From assembly GCF_039908645.1 (NCBI RefSeq), contig NZ_CP150917.1, positions 4,165,501 to 4,229,500 on the forward strand: 64,000 nucleotides of DNA, read 5' to 3'. This stretch comes from Pseudomonas helvetica (GTDB lineage Bacteria; Pseudomonadota; Gammaproteobacteria; Pseudomonadales; Pseudomonadaceae). Of the stretch, positions 28,438 to 37,929 are shown in pieces; position 1 is the first letter of the stretch; each line of letters opens with the position of its first letter. The notes under the pieces are model-generated. The model had not been told where the DNA came from, did no database searches, and saw nothing but the letters and a program-made list of their open reading frames with translations. Made by a program: the position numbers and the translations under genes.

Positions 28438-28908
28438 ATGAAAAAGCTGACTGCTGCGATTTGTCTCGCCACCGCCATTGCACTGCCGGGTCTGGCCCAG
28501 GCGCGGGAAGTCACCCTGACCACCCGACTGAAAAATTACGACGGCAATGACGCGTACCTGGCGTTTTACGTGACCGATGCCAACGGTAAATACCAGAAAA
28601 CCCTGTGGGTGGCTGGCAAAAAGGCCAAGTACTACAGGCATTTGTCCGACTGGGCCCGCGGCAGCGGCTTGAACCCCAACGAGTTTGACGGGGTCAGCGG
28701 CGCCAGCGTCGGTAGCGGGCGCACCCTGAAAGTGAGCGTTGAACTGGCAGACACACTGATTGATGCCGGCTATCAGATCCGCGTCGACAGTGCTGTCGAG
28801 AATCAACGTGAAGCCCGCTCCGATATTGCCGTGCCATTGACCACTCAAGGCGCGGGAAAACCTTCTACCGGCAGCGGTTACATCGAGTCCTTTACCTACG
28901 ACATGTGA
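28438..28908 (+). CDS. DUF2271 family periplasmic protein
   Basis: 156 residues with a clean signal peptide (MKKLTAAICLATAIALPGLAQA) followed by a beta-rich DUF2271 domain (VTLTTRLKNYDGNDAYLAFYVT, WARGSGLNPNEFDGVSGAS, YQIRVDSAVENQREA). DUF2271 proteins are regularly encoded with PepSY membrane proteins and ApbE flavin transferases; their role is unknown, and they may be a flavinylated or metal-binding electron-transfer partner. It is the first gene of the operon and lies beside the phased operator. Confidence 0.88.
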   Translation: MKKLTAAICLATAIALPGLAQAREVTLTTRLKNYDGNDAYLAFYVTDANGKYQKTLWVAGKKAKYYRHLSDWARGSGLNPNEFDGVSGASVGSGRTLKVSVELADTLIDAGYQIRVDSAVENQREARSDIAVPLTTQGAGKPSTGSGYIESFTYDM

Positions 28909-28933
28909 CACCGGCACCCCTTGGAGGCTGACC

Positions 28934-31156
28934 ATGCTACGCCAGTTTCACTCACTGCCCGGCCTCGTCGCGGCCCTGCTGGTCATGCTGCTGGCGATCA
29001 GCGGTGCGATCCTGTCGATCAATCCGGCCCTGGAAAGACTGAGCGCGACAGTACCGGCATCCGGTCAGGTGAACGTTGCCGAGTTGGCCGGTCGAGTGGC
29101 GAACCACTACCCCGGGGTCGAAAAAATCCGCCGTACCGCCTCGGGTTCAGTCATCGTGTATTTCACCCAGGACGGCCAGACCGGCGCCGAGCGCGTCGAC
29201 CCGCTGACCGGAGCAGGTGTTGCGAGCTATACGCCCTCGGCGTTCACCCGCTGGGTCAAAGACCTGCACCGCTCATTGCTGTCAGGCACACCGGGGCATG
29301 CGGCAGCCGGCATCGGCGCGCTGTTCATCCTGATACTGTCGATTTCCGGGGCGGCGCTGCTGGCACAGCGCCTGGGCGGCTGGCGGCGCGTGATGCGGCC
29401 ACTGCGCGGCAGTTTCAATCAGCGCTGGCATGCCGAAGTCGGGCGTTTGGCGATTCTGGGCTTACTGTTGTCCGCGTTGACCGGGCTGTACATGTCGGCC
29501 ACCACCTTCGGCCTGATCCCGGACGGGACGCAACGCGAGCCGGTATTTCCGAGCACGCTCAGCAGCGGCCCGGCAGCACCGGTCGCGACCTTGCCAGCAC
29601 TGCTGGCGACTGACCTGAACGACCTGCGCGAGCTGGCCTATCCCAGCGTCGGTCATCCCGAAGATTTCTTTTCGTTGCGTACTGCGCAGGGCGACGGCTA
29701 CGTCGACCCCACCAATGGAGCGCTGTTGTCCTACGTGCCCCATGACCGCATGCGTAATGCCTACGAATTCATCTACCAACTGCATACCGGCGAAAGCCTC
29801 TGGTGGCTGGGCCTGTTCCTCGGCGTTTGCGCGCTCAGCGTGCCGTTGATGAGCGTCACCGGTGCGCTGCTGTGGTGGCGTCGTCGTCAGTCACAGCCGA
29901 GAATCCGTCACAACAGTGGCGCGCAAAACGCCGACACGGTGATTCTGGTCGGGAGCGAAAGCAACAGCACCTGGGGCTTTGCCAACACCTTGCATGAGGC
30001 GTTGCACCAGACCGGCCACCGCGTCCATACCGCGCCCATGAACCGGCTCGCGGTGGAGTATCGCAGCGCCCAGCGGCTGTTCATCCTGACCGCCACAACC
30101 GGCGACGGCGATGCACCCGCCTCGGCCTCGCAATTCTTCAAACGACTGGCGAATGCCCGCCTAAAGCCTGGCCTGGGTTTTGCCGTACTGGGATTTGGCG
30201 ATCGGCAGTTCCCGAAATTTTGTCAGTTTGCCAAGGACGCTCAGGCGGCTCTGCTGGCTTCAGGCGGGACGCAGCTGCTGGAACTTGAAACCATCAATCG
30301 CCAATCCGCCCAGGCGTTCACCCGTTGGGGCAGCGCCGTTGGCCGGTTGCTGGGCCATGAACTGACGCTGGTACACGTCCCACGGCTGCCGGAAACCACG
30401 ACCCTGGCGTTGATCGATCGCACACACTACGGCGAACACGTGAACGCTCCCACCCAGATCCTGCGTTTCAACGCAGTCGCAACGTCTCGCTCGCCGGGCG
30501 AGCTCAAACACAGACGCAACAGCGGCCTGCCCCGGTTCCAGGCCGGAGATCTGGTTGGCGTGCTGCCGCCCGGTTCCAGGGTGCCGCGCTACTACTCGCT
30601 GGCCAGCGGATCAGATGACGGCGTTCTGGAAATCTGTGTGCGTAAACACGTCGACGGCGTGTGTTCCGGGTTCCTTCATGATTTGCCGCTGGGAGGACAG
30701 ATTGAAGCCTTCATACAGCCCAATCCCGAGTTTCGCCCCGGCCGTGGAAAACAGCCGGTGATTCTCATCGGCGCCGGTACGGGGATCGGCCCTTTAGCCG
30801 GTTTTATCCGTAACAACACAGCCAGGAAGCCCATGCACTTGTACTGGGGCGGACGTCACCCGGCGTCCGACTTTCTCTATGAGCCTGAGCTCAACCGCTA
30901 TCTGGCCGATCAGCGCCTCACCCGGTTGCGCGCCGCCTTCTCCCAAACCCATGAACGCAGCTATGTGCAGGACCGCCTGATCGCCGACGCGCTGGCACTC
31001 CGTCACCTGATTGAAAAAGGTGCCCACGTATTGGTGTGCGGGAGTCGCGAGATGGCCAAAGGGGTGATGAACGCCCTGGATGAAGTGCTGGCCCCGCTCG
31101 ACTTGAACGTGCTGACGCTCAAAGCACAAGGACGCTACCGTGAAGATGTCTACTGA
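28934..31156 (+). CDS. PepSY-domain membrane flavodoxin reductase
   Basis: 740 residues. The PepSY-associated membrane part (1-320) has four helices at about 5-27, 118-138, 177-199 and 293-317. A flavodoxin domain (about 333-475) begins ILVGSESNSTWGFANTL, and a ferredoxin-reductase-like FAD/NADPH module (about 500-740) has RYYSLASGSDDG, PVILIGAGTGIGPLAGFI and VLVCGSREMAKGV. The layout predicts electrons passing from cytosolic NAD(P)H through FAD and FMN to an acceptor across the inner membrane, similar to ferric reductases. Between the DUF2271 and ApbE genes, it is the core of a flavin electron-transfer module. Confidence 0.9.
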   Translation: MLRQFHSLPGLVAALLVMLLAISGAILSINPALERLSATVPASGQVNVAELAGRVANHYPGVEKIRRTASGSVIVYFTQDGQTGAERVDPLTGAGVASYTPSAFTRWVKDLHRSLLSGTPGHAAAGIGALFILILSISGAALLAQRLGGWRRVMRPLRGSFNQRWHAEVGRLAILGLLLSALTGLYMSATTFGLIPDGTQREPVFPSTLSSGPAAPVATLPALLATDLNDLRELAYPSVGHPEDFFSLRTAQGDGYVDPTNGALLSYVPHDRMRNAYEFIYQLHTGESLWWLGLFLGVCALSVPLMSVTGALLWWRRRQSQPRIRHNSGAQNADTVILVGSESNSTWGFANTLHEALHQTGHRVHTAPMNRLAVEYRSAQRLFILTATTGDGDAPASASQFFKRLANARLKPGLGFAVLGFGDRQFPKFCQFAKDAQAALLASGGTQLLELETINRQSAQAFTRWGSAVGRLLGHELTLVHVPRLPETTTLALIDRTHYGEHVNAPTQILRFNAVATSRSPGELKHRRNSGLPRFQAGDLVGVLPPGSRVPRYYSLASGSDDGVLEICVRKHVDGVCSGFLHDLPLGGQIEAFIQPNPEFRPGRGKQPVILIGAGTGIGPLAGFIRNNTARKPMHLYWGGRHPASDFLYEPELNRYLADQRLTRLRAAFSQTHERSYVQDRLIADALALRHLIEKGAHVLVCGSREMAKGVMNALDEVLAPLDLNVLTLKAQGRYREDVY

Positions 31157-32111
31157 ACCCCGGCGCTATAGCCTGAGCGGGGAAACCATGGGCACCCGTT
31201 ACACTGCGGTGTTTTACGCCGAGCCGCCGGTGGATGAGGCTGCCATCAATGAGAGTCTGTTTGCGGCTGTCGACACGGTGGATCAACAGATGTCGACGTG
31301 GAAGGCCGATTCCGCACTCAACCGTCTCAACGCAGCAGCCGAACAGCAATGGCTGCCCATTCCCGAGGAACTGGCCACCGTCCTGGCTACGGCGCTGCGG
31401 GTGGGTCGTCAATCCAACGGGGCGTTTGATATCGCCGTGGGCGATCTGGTCAATGCCTGGGGCTTCGGGCCTGGCGAACAACAACCCGGCGCAGCGCATA
31501 TCAGTGCCTCGGATCGTCAGGCGCGCGTGCCAGCCACGCAAGCGCTGGAGATTGATCCGCTGCGCAACCTGGCCCGTAAACGCTCAGCGACTACCCTTGA
31601 TCTATCAGGCATCGCCAAGGGCTTTGCGGTGGATGAAATGGCACGTTGTCTCGATGGTTGGGGGATAACCAACTATCTGGTAGGAATCGACGGTGAAATG
31701 CGCGCGCGCGGGGTCAAGCCGGGTGGAGAGTCCTGGGTTGTGGCGATTGAAAGACCCCGCCGCGGCATTCGTGAAGTCATGGGGGTGATGGAAATCAGCG
31801 ATGCAGCGATTGCCACGTCCGGGGACTATCGTCAGTGGATCGAGGTCGCGGGGCGGTATTACTCGCACACGATGGATCCGGCTCGCGGGGCGCCCTTGTC
31901 CAACTCACTCGCGGCCGTGACGGTGGTCGCCGCCACTTGCATGCTCGCCGATGCATGGGCCACCGCGCTGATGGTCCTGGGGGAGAAAGCCGGTCCTGAG
32001 CTTGCGCAGGAACGCGGTATGGATGCGTTGTTCGTAATACATGATGGTGAGCATTTCAGGGAACTATCGGTTGTTGCCGGACAGCTCCAGGCGCAGATTG
32101 AAACTCGCTGA
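31140..32111 (+). CDS. apbE: ApbE-family FAD:protein FMN transferase
   Basis: About 323 residues. The family motifs GETMGTRYT, STWKADSALNRLN, LDLSGIAKGFAVDEMA, SGDYRQW and YSHTMDPARGAP, the last with the metal-binding region, are all present. ApbE cleaves FAD and attaches FMN to a threonine in target proteins, needing Mg2+. Unusually, no signal peptide or lipobox precedes the domain, so it should act in the cytoplasm. The GTG at 31140 has AAGGAC at good spacing and lies inside the end of the PepSY gene (17-base overlap); an ATG at 31146 is the alternative. The likely substrate is one of the two preceding gene products. Confidence 0.9.
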   Translation: MKMSTEPRRYSLSGETMGTRYTAVFYAEPPVDEAAINESLFAAVDTVDQQMSTWKADSALNRLNAAAEQQWLPIPEELATVLATALRVGRQSNGAFDIAVGDLVNAWGFGPGEQQPGAAHISASDRQARVPATQALEIDPLRNLARKRSATTLDLSGIAKGFAVDEMARCLDGWGITNYLVGIDGEMRARGVKPGGESWVVAIERPRRGIREVMGVMEISDAAIATSGDYRQWIEVAGRYYSHTMDPARGAPLSNSLAAVTVVAATCMLADAWATALMVLGEKAGPELAQERGMDALFVIHDGEHFRELSVVAGQLQAQIETR

Positions 32112-32149
32112 AACGACCAGGCCAGTGGTTGATTTATCCAGGCATTTTT

Positions 32150-32163
32150 TTGATTGGTATCAA
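32150..32163. promoter_or_regulatory. Anr/FNR consensus site upstream of the VIT gene
   Basis: TTGATTGGTATCAA, an exact TTGAT-N4-ATCAA match. Its centre is only about 34 bases before the ATG, so an activation start at the usual -41.5 would fall inside the gene; it may repress or be fortuitous. Confidence 0.5.
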
Positions 32164-32190
32164 TTCAACGACAGTGAGCAGATTTCAACG

Positions 32191-32892
32191 ATGAAGTTCT
32201 TTCGCAGACACGCTGAATCCCATAAGCATGAGCGAATCGGCTGGCTTCGGGCCGCGGTATTGGGTGCCAACGACGGCATTGTATCGACCGCCAGTCTGCT
32301 GATCGGCGTCGCCGCCGCCAATGCCACCCACAGCACGTTGCTCGTCACGGGTGTGGCCGGGCTGGTGGCAGGTGCGATGTCGATGGCGGCGGGAGAATAC
32401 GTCTCCGTGCATTCCCAGGCCGATACCGAACGGGCCGATCTGTTGCGCGAACAAGCAGAGCTTGAGACAGCGCCGCTTGCCGAACACCGGGAGTTGGCGG
32501 CCATCTATGTGGATCGTGGTGTTGAACCCGAGCTGGCCAGTAAAGTCGCCACGCAGCTCATGGCACACGATGCACTGGGCTCACATGCACGCGACGAACT
32601 GGGCATTTCCGATGCGCTCAGTGCAAAACCGCTGCAGGCGGCAATGTCCTCGGCGGCCAGCTTTGTAGTGGGCGCCGCATTGCCGCTGGGCGTGACCATC
32701 CTCGCGCCGACCCACAGTGTGATTGCCTGGATATCCGGCATGTCACTGGTATTCCTGGGCACTTTAGGCGGCATTGCCGCCAAGGCAGGCGGTGCCAATC
32801 TGCTGATCGGCGCCTGGCGGGTGACGCTGTGGGGCGCACTGGCGATGGCTATTACTGCCGCAGTCGGTATTTCATTTGGTGCCGTTGCCTAG
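32191..32892 (+). CDS. VIT family (CCC1-like) metal transporter
   Basis: 233 residues starting MKFFRRHAESHKHERIGWLRAAVLGANDGIVSTASLLIGV, the VIT1 signature. About five membrane helices flank a charged loop (EREQAELE-like cytoplasmic metal-binding domain, about 80-135), followed by ALPLGVTILAP. Plant and yeast VIT/CCC1 move Fe2+ or Mn2+ out of the cytosol; bacterial ones are thought to do the same. It lies 79 bases after apbE. The frame is open further upstream, but this ATG matches the family start. Confidence 0.9.
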   Translation: MKFFRRHAESHKHERIGWLRAAVLGANDGIVSTASLLIGVAAANATHSTLLVTGVAGLVAGAMSMAAGEYVSVHSQADTERADLLREQAELETAPLAEHRELAAIYVDRGVEPELASKVATQLMAHDALGSHARDELGISDALSAKPLQAAMSSAASFVVGAALPLGVTILAPTHSVIAWISGMSLVFLGTLGGIAAKAGGANLLIGAWRVTLWGALAMAITAAVGISFGAVA

Positions 32893-33140
32893 CGCTTTTA
32901 TGAAACGGACCTGAGCGTTACCCGGTCACGGTCAGCGATGAGCGACTACATTCAGGGCTTGGGCCGGGGACCTGACTGACTACGTTTGATTTGATTTCGA
33001 TCAATGATGGAACTTCGGTGTGCTGTAGGTTGAAAAAGAACAAATCCCGCTATTTCGTTACCGGGGAAGTTCCATGTTCTGGTTTCGCCATCATCGTGCT
33101 GTGGGTATTACGGTGTTGTCCTCATCCTTTGGAGATTGCC
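32893..33140. other. Promoter region upstream of the copper-related genes
   Basis: 248 bases carrying an exact Anr/FNR site at 32991-33004. No other gene is seen. Confidence 0.4.
32991..33004. promoter_or_regulatory. Anr/FNR consensus site
   Basis: TTGATTTCGATCAA, an exact match. It predicts a transcription start near 33039, about 100 bases ahead of the Met-rich protein ATG. Confidence 0.7.
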
Positions 33141-33551
33141 ATGCATGCCTCATTGAAATTGATCCTCGCCGCCCTGCTTGTGAGCGGCCCGCTCGTGGCC
33201 TCGGCCGTCGATGAGCACCACCCGGAGCTGAACCCGACCGACCCCGCTCAAACCAGCACACCCGCCACACCCGCCACACCCGCCACACCTGAGCAGAACA
33301 AGGCCATGGCCGAGCAAATGAAAAAAATGCAGGCTGCACACGACAAAATCGCCGCCGCCAAAACCCCTGCCGAGCGGCGAGCCGCCATGCAGGAGAGCAT
33401 GAAGACGATGAAGGACGGTATGGCCATGATGAATGCAAACTGTAATGACATGGGTATGCCGGGCAACAAGGACAGAATGGGCATGATGAACATGATGATG
33501 AATATGATGGATCAGCAATCGAACATGATGAAGATGCCGATGAACCAATGA
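33141..33551 (+). CDS. Periplasmic methionine-rich protein
   Basis: 136 residues with a signal peptide (to about residue 22, SGPLVASA). There is a short PAT-repeat linker (TPATPATPATPE, encoded by a 9-bp repeat near 33260-33292), a charged helix, then a C-terminal third extremely rich in Met (MGMMNMMMNMMDQQSNMMKMPM). Such clusters bind Cu(I)/Ag(I). Start chosen at 33141 behind TTGGAG. It lies directly upstream of the DUF2933 gene and the Cu(I) ATPase, supporting a role in handling periplasmic copper. Confidence 0.75.
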   Translation: MHASLKLILAALLVSGPLVASAVDEHHPELNPTDPAQTSTPATPATPATPEQNKAMAEQMKKMQAAHDKIAAAKTPAERRAAMQESMKTMKDGMAMMNANCNDMGMPGNKDRMGMMNMMMNMMDQQSNMMKMPMNQ

Positions 33552-33579
33552 TCCGGACAAGCCCGTCGTAACGGCCACG

Positions 33580-33600
33580 GCGGTTTCACCCTGAAACCGC
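33580..33600 (+). other. Hairpin between the Met-rich and DUF2933 genes
   Basis: GCGGTTTCA-CCC-TGAAACCGC, a 9-bp perfect stem without a U tract. Probably an mRNA-processing or partial termination element inside the operon. Confidence 0.4.
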
Positions 33601-33655
33601 AGTGTTGATCCTGTTCAGCGTATTGGCAGCGCTCACTCCCCAGGAGCACCCAACC

Positions 33656-33910
33656 ATGATCAACTCACAGCACTCGACCAACACGTCTCCAGCATTTTGG
33701 AGAAGCAAATCCGGCATCGCGCTAGGCATGTTGCTGGTCATTGCATTGTTCTATCTGGCCCGTGAGCACTACGGCCATATTCTCGGCCTGTTGCCCTACT
33801 CGATTTTGCTGTTGTGTCCGCTGATGCATTTGTTTGGGCACCACCATCACGGTGGTCACAACCATCGAAGTGAAACCGCAGACCCGGTCAAGGACGAGAA
33901 CAGGAATTGA
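33656..33910 (+). CDS. DUF2933 family membrane protein
   Basis: 84 residues. Two adjacent membrane segments (about 19-36 and 40-59, ILGLLPYSILLLCPLMHLF) are followed by a histidine-rich cytoplasmic or periplasmic tail (GHHHHGGHNHRSE). DUF2933 proteins are common beside copper-resistance genes. It ends four bases before the start of the P-type ATPase gene, so the two are co-translated. The His/Met-rich parts probably bind copper. The exact task is unknown. Confidence 0.8.
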   Translation: MINSQHSTNTSPAFWRSKSGIALGMLLVIALFYLAREHYGHILGLLPYSILLLCPLMHLFGHHHHGGHNHRSETADPVKDENRN

Positions 33911-33913
33911 CTC

Positions 33914-36094
33914 ATGCACGGCGTTGAGCATCATCAAGAGCACAACCCGGCCCCCCCGGTCGATCGGATGCCCGCAGCCCGCTTGTCAGCTACTTCTGAA
34001 TACACCTGCCCCATGCACCCGGAAGTCCGCCAGACGGGCCCCGGTACCTGCCCCAAGTGCGGGATGACCCTGGAGCCGGTGATCCCCGAACTGGAAGAGG
34101 ACAAGAACCCCGAGCTCAAGAGCTTCACTCGGCGCTTCTGGTGGACCTTGCCGCTGACCGTGATCGTCACGGTGCTGGCCATGAGCAGTCATGTCCTGAT
34201 GCTGTTCCACGGTTCCCTACAAAACTGGATCGAGCTGGCACTGACCACCCCCGTCGTGCTGTGGGCCGGATGGCCCTTTTATGTGCGCGGCGTGCATTCG
34301 GTGATTCGGCGCAGTCCAAACATGTGGACGTTGATAGGTCTTGGTACGGCAGCGGCCTTCCTTTACAGCGTCGTCGCCACCCTGGCCCCCAATACCTTCC
34401 CCGACACGTTCATGATGGACGGTCGCATCGGCGTGTACTTCGAAGCGGCGGCGGTGATCATTTCGCTGACCTTGCTCGGCCAGATGCTAGAACTCAAGGC
34501 GCGTTCGCAAGCCTCGGCAGCCATCAAGTCGCTGCTGGGGCTGGCACCGAAAACCGCCCGCCGGATCAATGCCGATGGCACGGAAGAAGACATCCCGTTG
34601 ACCCACGTACACAGCGGCAACACCTTGCGCATACGCCCGGGTGAAAAAGTGCCGGTCGACGGTCAGGTGCTGCAAGGTGAAAGCGCGGTGGACGAGTCGA
34701 TGCTCACCGGTGAGCCGATACCGGTCATGAAGAAGGCCGGCGACGTATTGATCGGCGCCACCCTCAACCTCCATGGCAGTCTGGTGATGCAGGCACAGAA
34801 GGTCGGGGCGGCTACCCTCCTCGCGCAGATCGTGCAGATGGTTGCGCAGGCACAGCGTTCGAAAGCGCCAATGCAACGTCTGGCCGACGTGATCGCCGGT
34901 TACTTTGTGATCGGGGTGATCAGCATCGCGCTGCTGACGCTGGTCGGCTGGGGCCTGTGGGGGCCAGAGCCAAGCTGGGTATTTGGCCTGATCAACGCCG
35001 TCGCGGTCATGATCATTGCCTGCCCCTGTGCCCTGGGTCTGGCGACACCAATGTCGGTCATGGTCACCACCGGCAAGGCTGCCAGTGTCGGCGTGTTGTT
35101 TCGCGATGCCGCCGCCATCGAGAACCTGCGCAAGATAGACACCTTGATCGTCGACAAGACCGGCACCCTCACCGAAGGCCGGCCAGCGTTCCACAGTGTC
35201 GAGGCTGCACGCGGATTTACCCAGGACGAAGTGCTGCGCCTGGCGGCGTCTCTCAATCAGGGCAGCGAGCACCCGTTGGCACATGCCATCGTCGAGCAAG
35301 CCCGCCGCATGGGTCTGACACTGAGCACGCCTGAAGCCTTTGAGTCCGCCTCCGGTATTGGCGTCAGCGGTCAGGTCGAGGGCCGTGGCCTGAGACTGGG
35401 CAATACGGTGTTGATGGATGAGGCGGGTGTTTCCATACAGAGCTTGCAAGCCCAGGCAGAAACACTACGCAGTGATGGCACGAGCATCATGTACCTGGCG
35501 GTCGATGGTGTCCTGGCGGGGTTGTTGGCGGTAGCCGACCCCATCAAGCCCACCTCGAAACTGGCAGTCGGCCGTCTGCAAGCGGACGGCGTCAAGGTCG
35601 TCATGGCGACTGGCGACGGCCTTACGACGGCCCGTTCGGTGGCGCGTCAATTGGGTATCGAGGAGGTGCATGGCGAGGTCAAGCCGCAAGACAAAGAGCG
35701 CCTGGTCGCGGCACTGCAACAGGCCGGACACCGGGTGGCGATGGCTGGCGACGGCATCAATGACGCCCCGGCACTGGCGCGCGCCGATGTGGGTATCGCC
35801 ATGGGCACCGGCACTGACGTGGCAATGAACAGCGCTCAGGTGACCCTGGTCAAGGGCGACCTGCTCGGCATCCTGCGTGCGCGCAGCCTGTCAGTGGCCA
35901 CCGTGAGAAACATGCATCAGAACCTGACCTTTGCCTTCCTTTACAACGCCATGGGCATTCCGCTGGCCGCCGGTGTGTTCTACCCGCTGACCGGTCATCT
36001 TCTATCACCACTGATTGCGGCGCTGGCCATGAGCGTGAGCTCGGCATCGGTAGTGTTCAATGCCTTGCGCCTGCGCCAGGCCACGATTGAATAA
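33914..36094 (+). CDS. Cu(I)/Ag(I)-translocating P-type ATPase
   Basis: 726 residues. The N-terminus has a histidine-rich lead and a heavy-metal-binding domain ([22 protein letters not shown]) in place of the usual CxxC ferredoxin-like domain. The pump core has LTGEP, the intramembrane CPC ([12 protein letters not shown]), DKTGT with the phosphorylated aspartate, the SEHPLAHAI histidine, GDGINDAP, and a final helix with [13 protein letters not shown] plus MSxSS marks the P1B-1 class, which exports Cu(I) and Ag(I). It follows the DUF2933 and Met-rich genes, so it is a copper/silver-export operon with an upstream Anr-type site. Confidence 0.93.
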   Translation: MHGVEHHQEHNPAPPVDRMPAARLSATSEYTCPMHPEVRQTGPGTCPKCGMTLEPVIPELEEDKNPELKSFTRRFWWTLPLTVIVTVLAMSSHVLMLFHGSLQNWIELALTTPVVLWAGWPFYVRGVHSVIRRSPNMWTLIGLGTAAAFLYSVVATLAPNTFPDTFMMDGRIGVYFEAAAVIISLTLLGQMLELKARSQASAAIKSLLGLAPKTARRINADGTEEDIPLTHVHSGNTLRIRPGEKVPVDGQVLQGESAVDESMLTGEPIPVMKKAGDVLIGATLNLHGSLVMQAQKVGAATLLAQIVQMVAQAQRSKAPMQRLADVIAGYFVIGVISIALLTLVGWGLWGPEPSWVFGLINAVAVMIIACPCALGLATPMSVMVTTGKAASVGVLFRDAAAIENLRKIDTLIVDKTGTLTEGRPAFHSVEAARGFTQDEVLRLAASLNQGSEHPLAHAIVEQARRMGLTLSTPEAFESASGIGVSGQVEGRGLRLGNTVLMDEAGVSIQSLQAQAETLRSDGTSIMYLAVDGVLAGLLAVADPIKPTSKLAVGRLQADGVKVVMATGDGLTTARSVARQLGIEEVHGEVKPQDKERLVAALQQAGHRVAMAGDGINDAPALARADVGIAMGTGTDVAMNSAQVTLVKGDLLGILRARSLSVATVRNMHQNLTFAFLYNAMGIPLAAGVFYPLTGHLLSPLIAALAMSVSSASVVFNALRLRQATIE

Positions 36095-36229
36095 GCGAAA
36101 TACGCTTACACCCAACCGCCGCCCAACCACTCGAATCCTGAGAGCATTCCACCCCTTTTCTACGAGACACAGCGGCGCACACGCCCATGGGGTTTATCCC
36201 TTGTACCCTTCGTGCGGTTTGCCATTCCT

Positions 36230-36243
36230 CTGATCTACATCAA
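36230..36243. promoter_or_regulatory. Anr/FNR-like site upstream of the antiporter gene
   Basis: CTGATCTACATCAA, one mismatch from TTGAT-N4-ATCAA. Predicts a start near 36278, 60 bases before the ATG. Confidence 0.55.
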
Positions 36244-36337
36244 CTCCCGGCAGCCCATTCACGCAGACATTAATCATCAGCGTTCGCGCTCTCGCATTGG
36301 CGATAGCCGATGAAGAAATTGTCTCGTGGAGGTTTGC

Positions 36338-37831
36338 ATGGCAACGCATGTGCACGGCACCCAACCGACTATTCCAGGCATTTCGCCTCGCCCTGCGGCG
36401 GGAAGCTTGCGCCAGCTGGAACCCAGGCGCCTGTCCTTGAGCCTGTTGATCGCTCTGGTGGTCGGCTCGATGATCGGCAGCGGTATTTTCAGCCTGCCCC
36501 AGAACATGGCTGCGGGCGCTGGTGCCGGCGCGATCCTGATTGGCTGGTTGATCACCGGCGTCGGCATGCTGTCACTGGCACTGGTCTACCAAACCTTGTC
36601 CAACCGCCAGCCCGAACTGGATAACGGCGTGTTTGCCTATGCCCGCGCATTGGGCGGCGAATTCCTCGGTTTCAACTCGGCCTGGGGTTACTGGATCAGT
36701 GCCTGGATCGGTAACGTCAGTTACCTGGTGATTCTGTTCGCGGCGCTGAGTTACTTCTTCCCGCTATTCGGTGAAGGCAATAACAAAGCAGCCATTGCGG
36801 CGGCGTCGCTGGTGCTGTGGTCGTTGCACTGGATGATCCTGCGGGGCATGCGCACCGCAGCGCGGGCCAATGCCCTCACGACCCTGGCCAAGATCGTTCC
36901 GTTGCTTGTGTTTATCGGCCTGGTGATTGCGGCGTTCCAGCGCGAAACGTTTATGGTCGACTTCTGGGGTGCGCCGGCACTGGGCAGCACCCTGGATCAG
37001 GTCAAAAGCACGATGCTGGTCACCGTCTGGGTGTTTATCGGCATCGAGGGCGCCAACGTATTTTCCGCCCGTGCGGCAGAACGGGTGAATGTGGGACGGG
37101 CCACCGTCATCGGCTTTGTTCTCACCTTGTTGTTGCTGATTGCGGTGTCCCTGCTGTCACTGGGCATTCTCAGGCAACCGGAACTGGCCGCGCTGAAAAA
37201 TCCTTCGATGAGTGGTGTGCTTGAGGCGGTGGCCGGCCCTTGGGGAGCGATGCTGATCAGCGTCGGCCTGATCATCTCGGTCGGCGGCGCGCTGCTCGCC
37301 TGGACGCTGCTGGCGGCAGAGTCGGTGTTCACACCGGCCAGGGAAAAGGTCATGCCGGGACCGCTGGCCCTGGAAAACACCCATGGCGCGCCTGCCAATG
37401 CCTTGTGGATTACCAACGGCTGCATTCAGCTATTCCTGCTGCTGACGCTGTATTCGAGCGCCAGTTACCTGGCCCTGATCTCTCTGGCGACCTCGATGAT
37501 TCTGTTGCCGTACCTGTTCAGCGGCCTGTACGCGTTGAAGCTGACGTGGCAGGGCGCGACGTATGCCGGACACAAAGCCCTGCAACTGCGCGACATGGCG
37601 ATTGCCTCGGTCGCAACCCTGTATTGCTTCTGGCTGCTATTCGCCGCAGGGCCGAAATACATGCTGCTCAGCGCCCTGCTCTATGCCCCCGGCTCACTGA
37701 TTTACCTGGCCACCAAACGGGCTCGCCAGGGTCAAGTGCTGAACGGCTTTGAGTGGGGATTGTTGATCGTCATCTGGGCGGCGGCCGCTTTCGCCGGCTG
37801 GATGCTGTGGTCAGGGAAACTGGCCTTGTAA
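36338..37831 (+). CDS. Arginine/ornithine-antiporter-type APC permease
   Basis: 497 residues with about 13 membrane helices. The APC motif LSLLIALVVGSMIGSGIFSLPQNMA begins about residue 34, and a hydrophilic N-terminus precedes it. Helix 8 has GVLEAVAGPWGAMLISVGLIISVGGALLAW as in ArcD and related basic amino-acid exchangers. The ATG at 36338 follows GTGGAGG. In Pseudomonas the ArcD exchanger supports anaerobic arginine fermentation under Anr; here the gene is separate from the arcABC genes and has its own Anr-like site. An ArcD-like function is likely but the substrate is not proved. Confidence 0.8.
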   Translation: MATHVHGTQPTIPGISPRPAAGSLRQLEPRRLSLSLLIALVVGSMIGSGIFSLPQNMAAGAGAGAILIGWLITGVGMLSLALVYQTLSNRQPELDNGVFAYARALGGEFLGFNSAWGYWISAWIGNVSYLVILFAALSYFFPLFGEGNNKAAIAAASLVLWSLHWMILRGMRTAARANALTTLAKIVPLLVFIGLVIAAFQRETFMVDFWGAPALGSTLDQVKSTMLVTVWVFIGIEGANVFSARAAERVNVGRATVIGFVLTLLLLIAVSLLSLGILRQPELAALKNPSMSGVLEAVAGPWGAMLISVGLIISVGGALLAWTLLAAESVFTPAREKVMPGPLALENTHGAPANALWITNGCIQLFLLLTLYSSASYLALISLATSMILLPYLFSGLYALKLTWQGATYAGHKALQLRDMAIASVATLYCFWLLFAAGPKYMLLSALLYAPGSLIYLATKRARQGQVLNGFEWGLLIVIWAAAAFAGWMLWSGKLAL

Positions 37832-37929
37832 GGCCAAATCAATGAATGGATGTGTTTTTTCTCGAGGCAGGCACAGGTGTCCAAAACGTTTACAGCCCAC
37901 CTCGACATAGCCAAAGAGGAGAACTGAAA

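Noticed and set aside
33255..33295. Short tandem repeat (about 9 bp, several copies)
   Set aside because: It encodes a Pro-Ala-Thr linker within the Met-rich protein; not a CRISPR array or mobile element.
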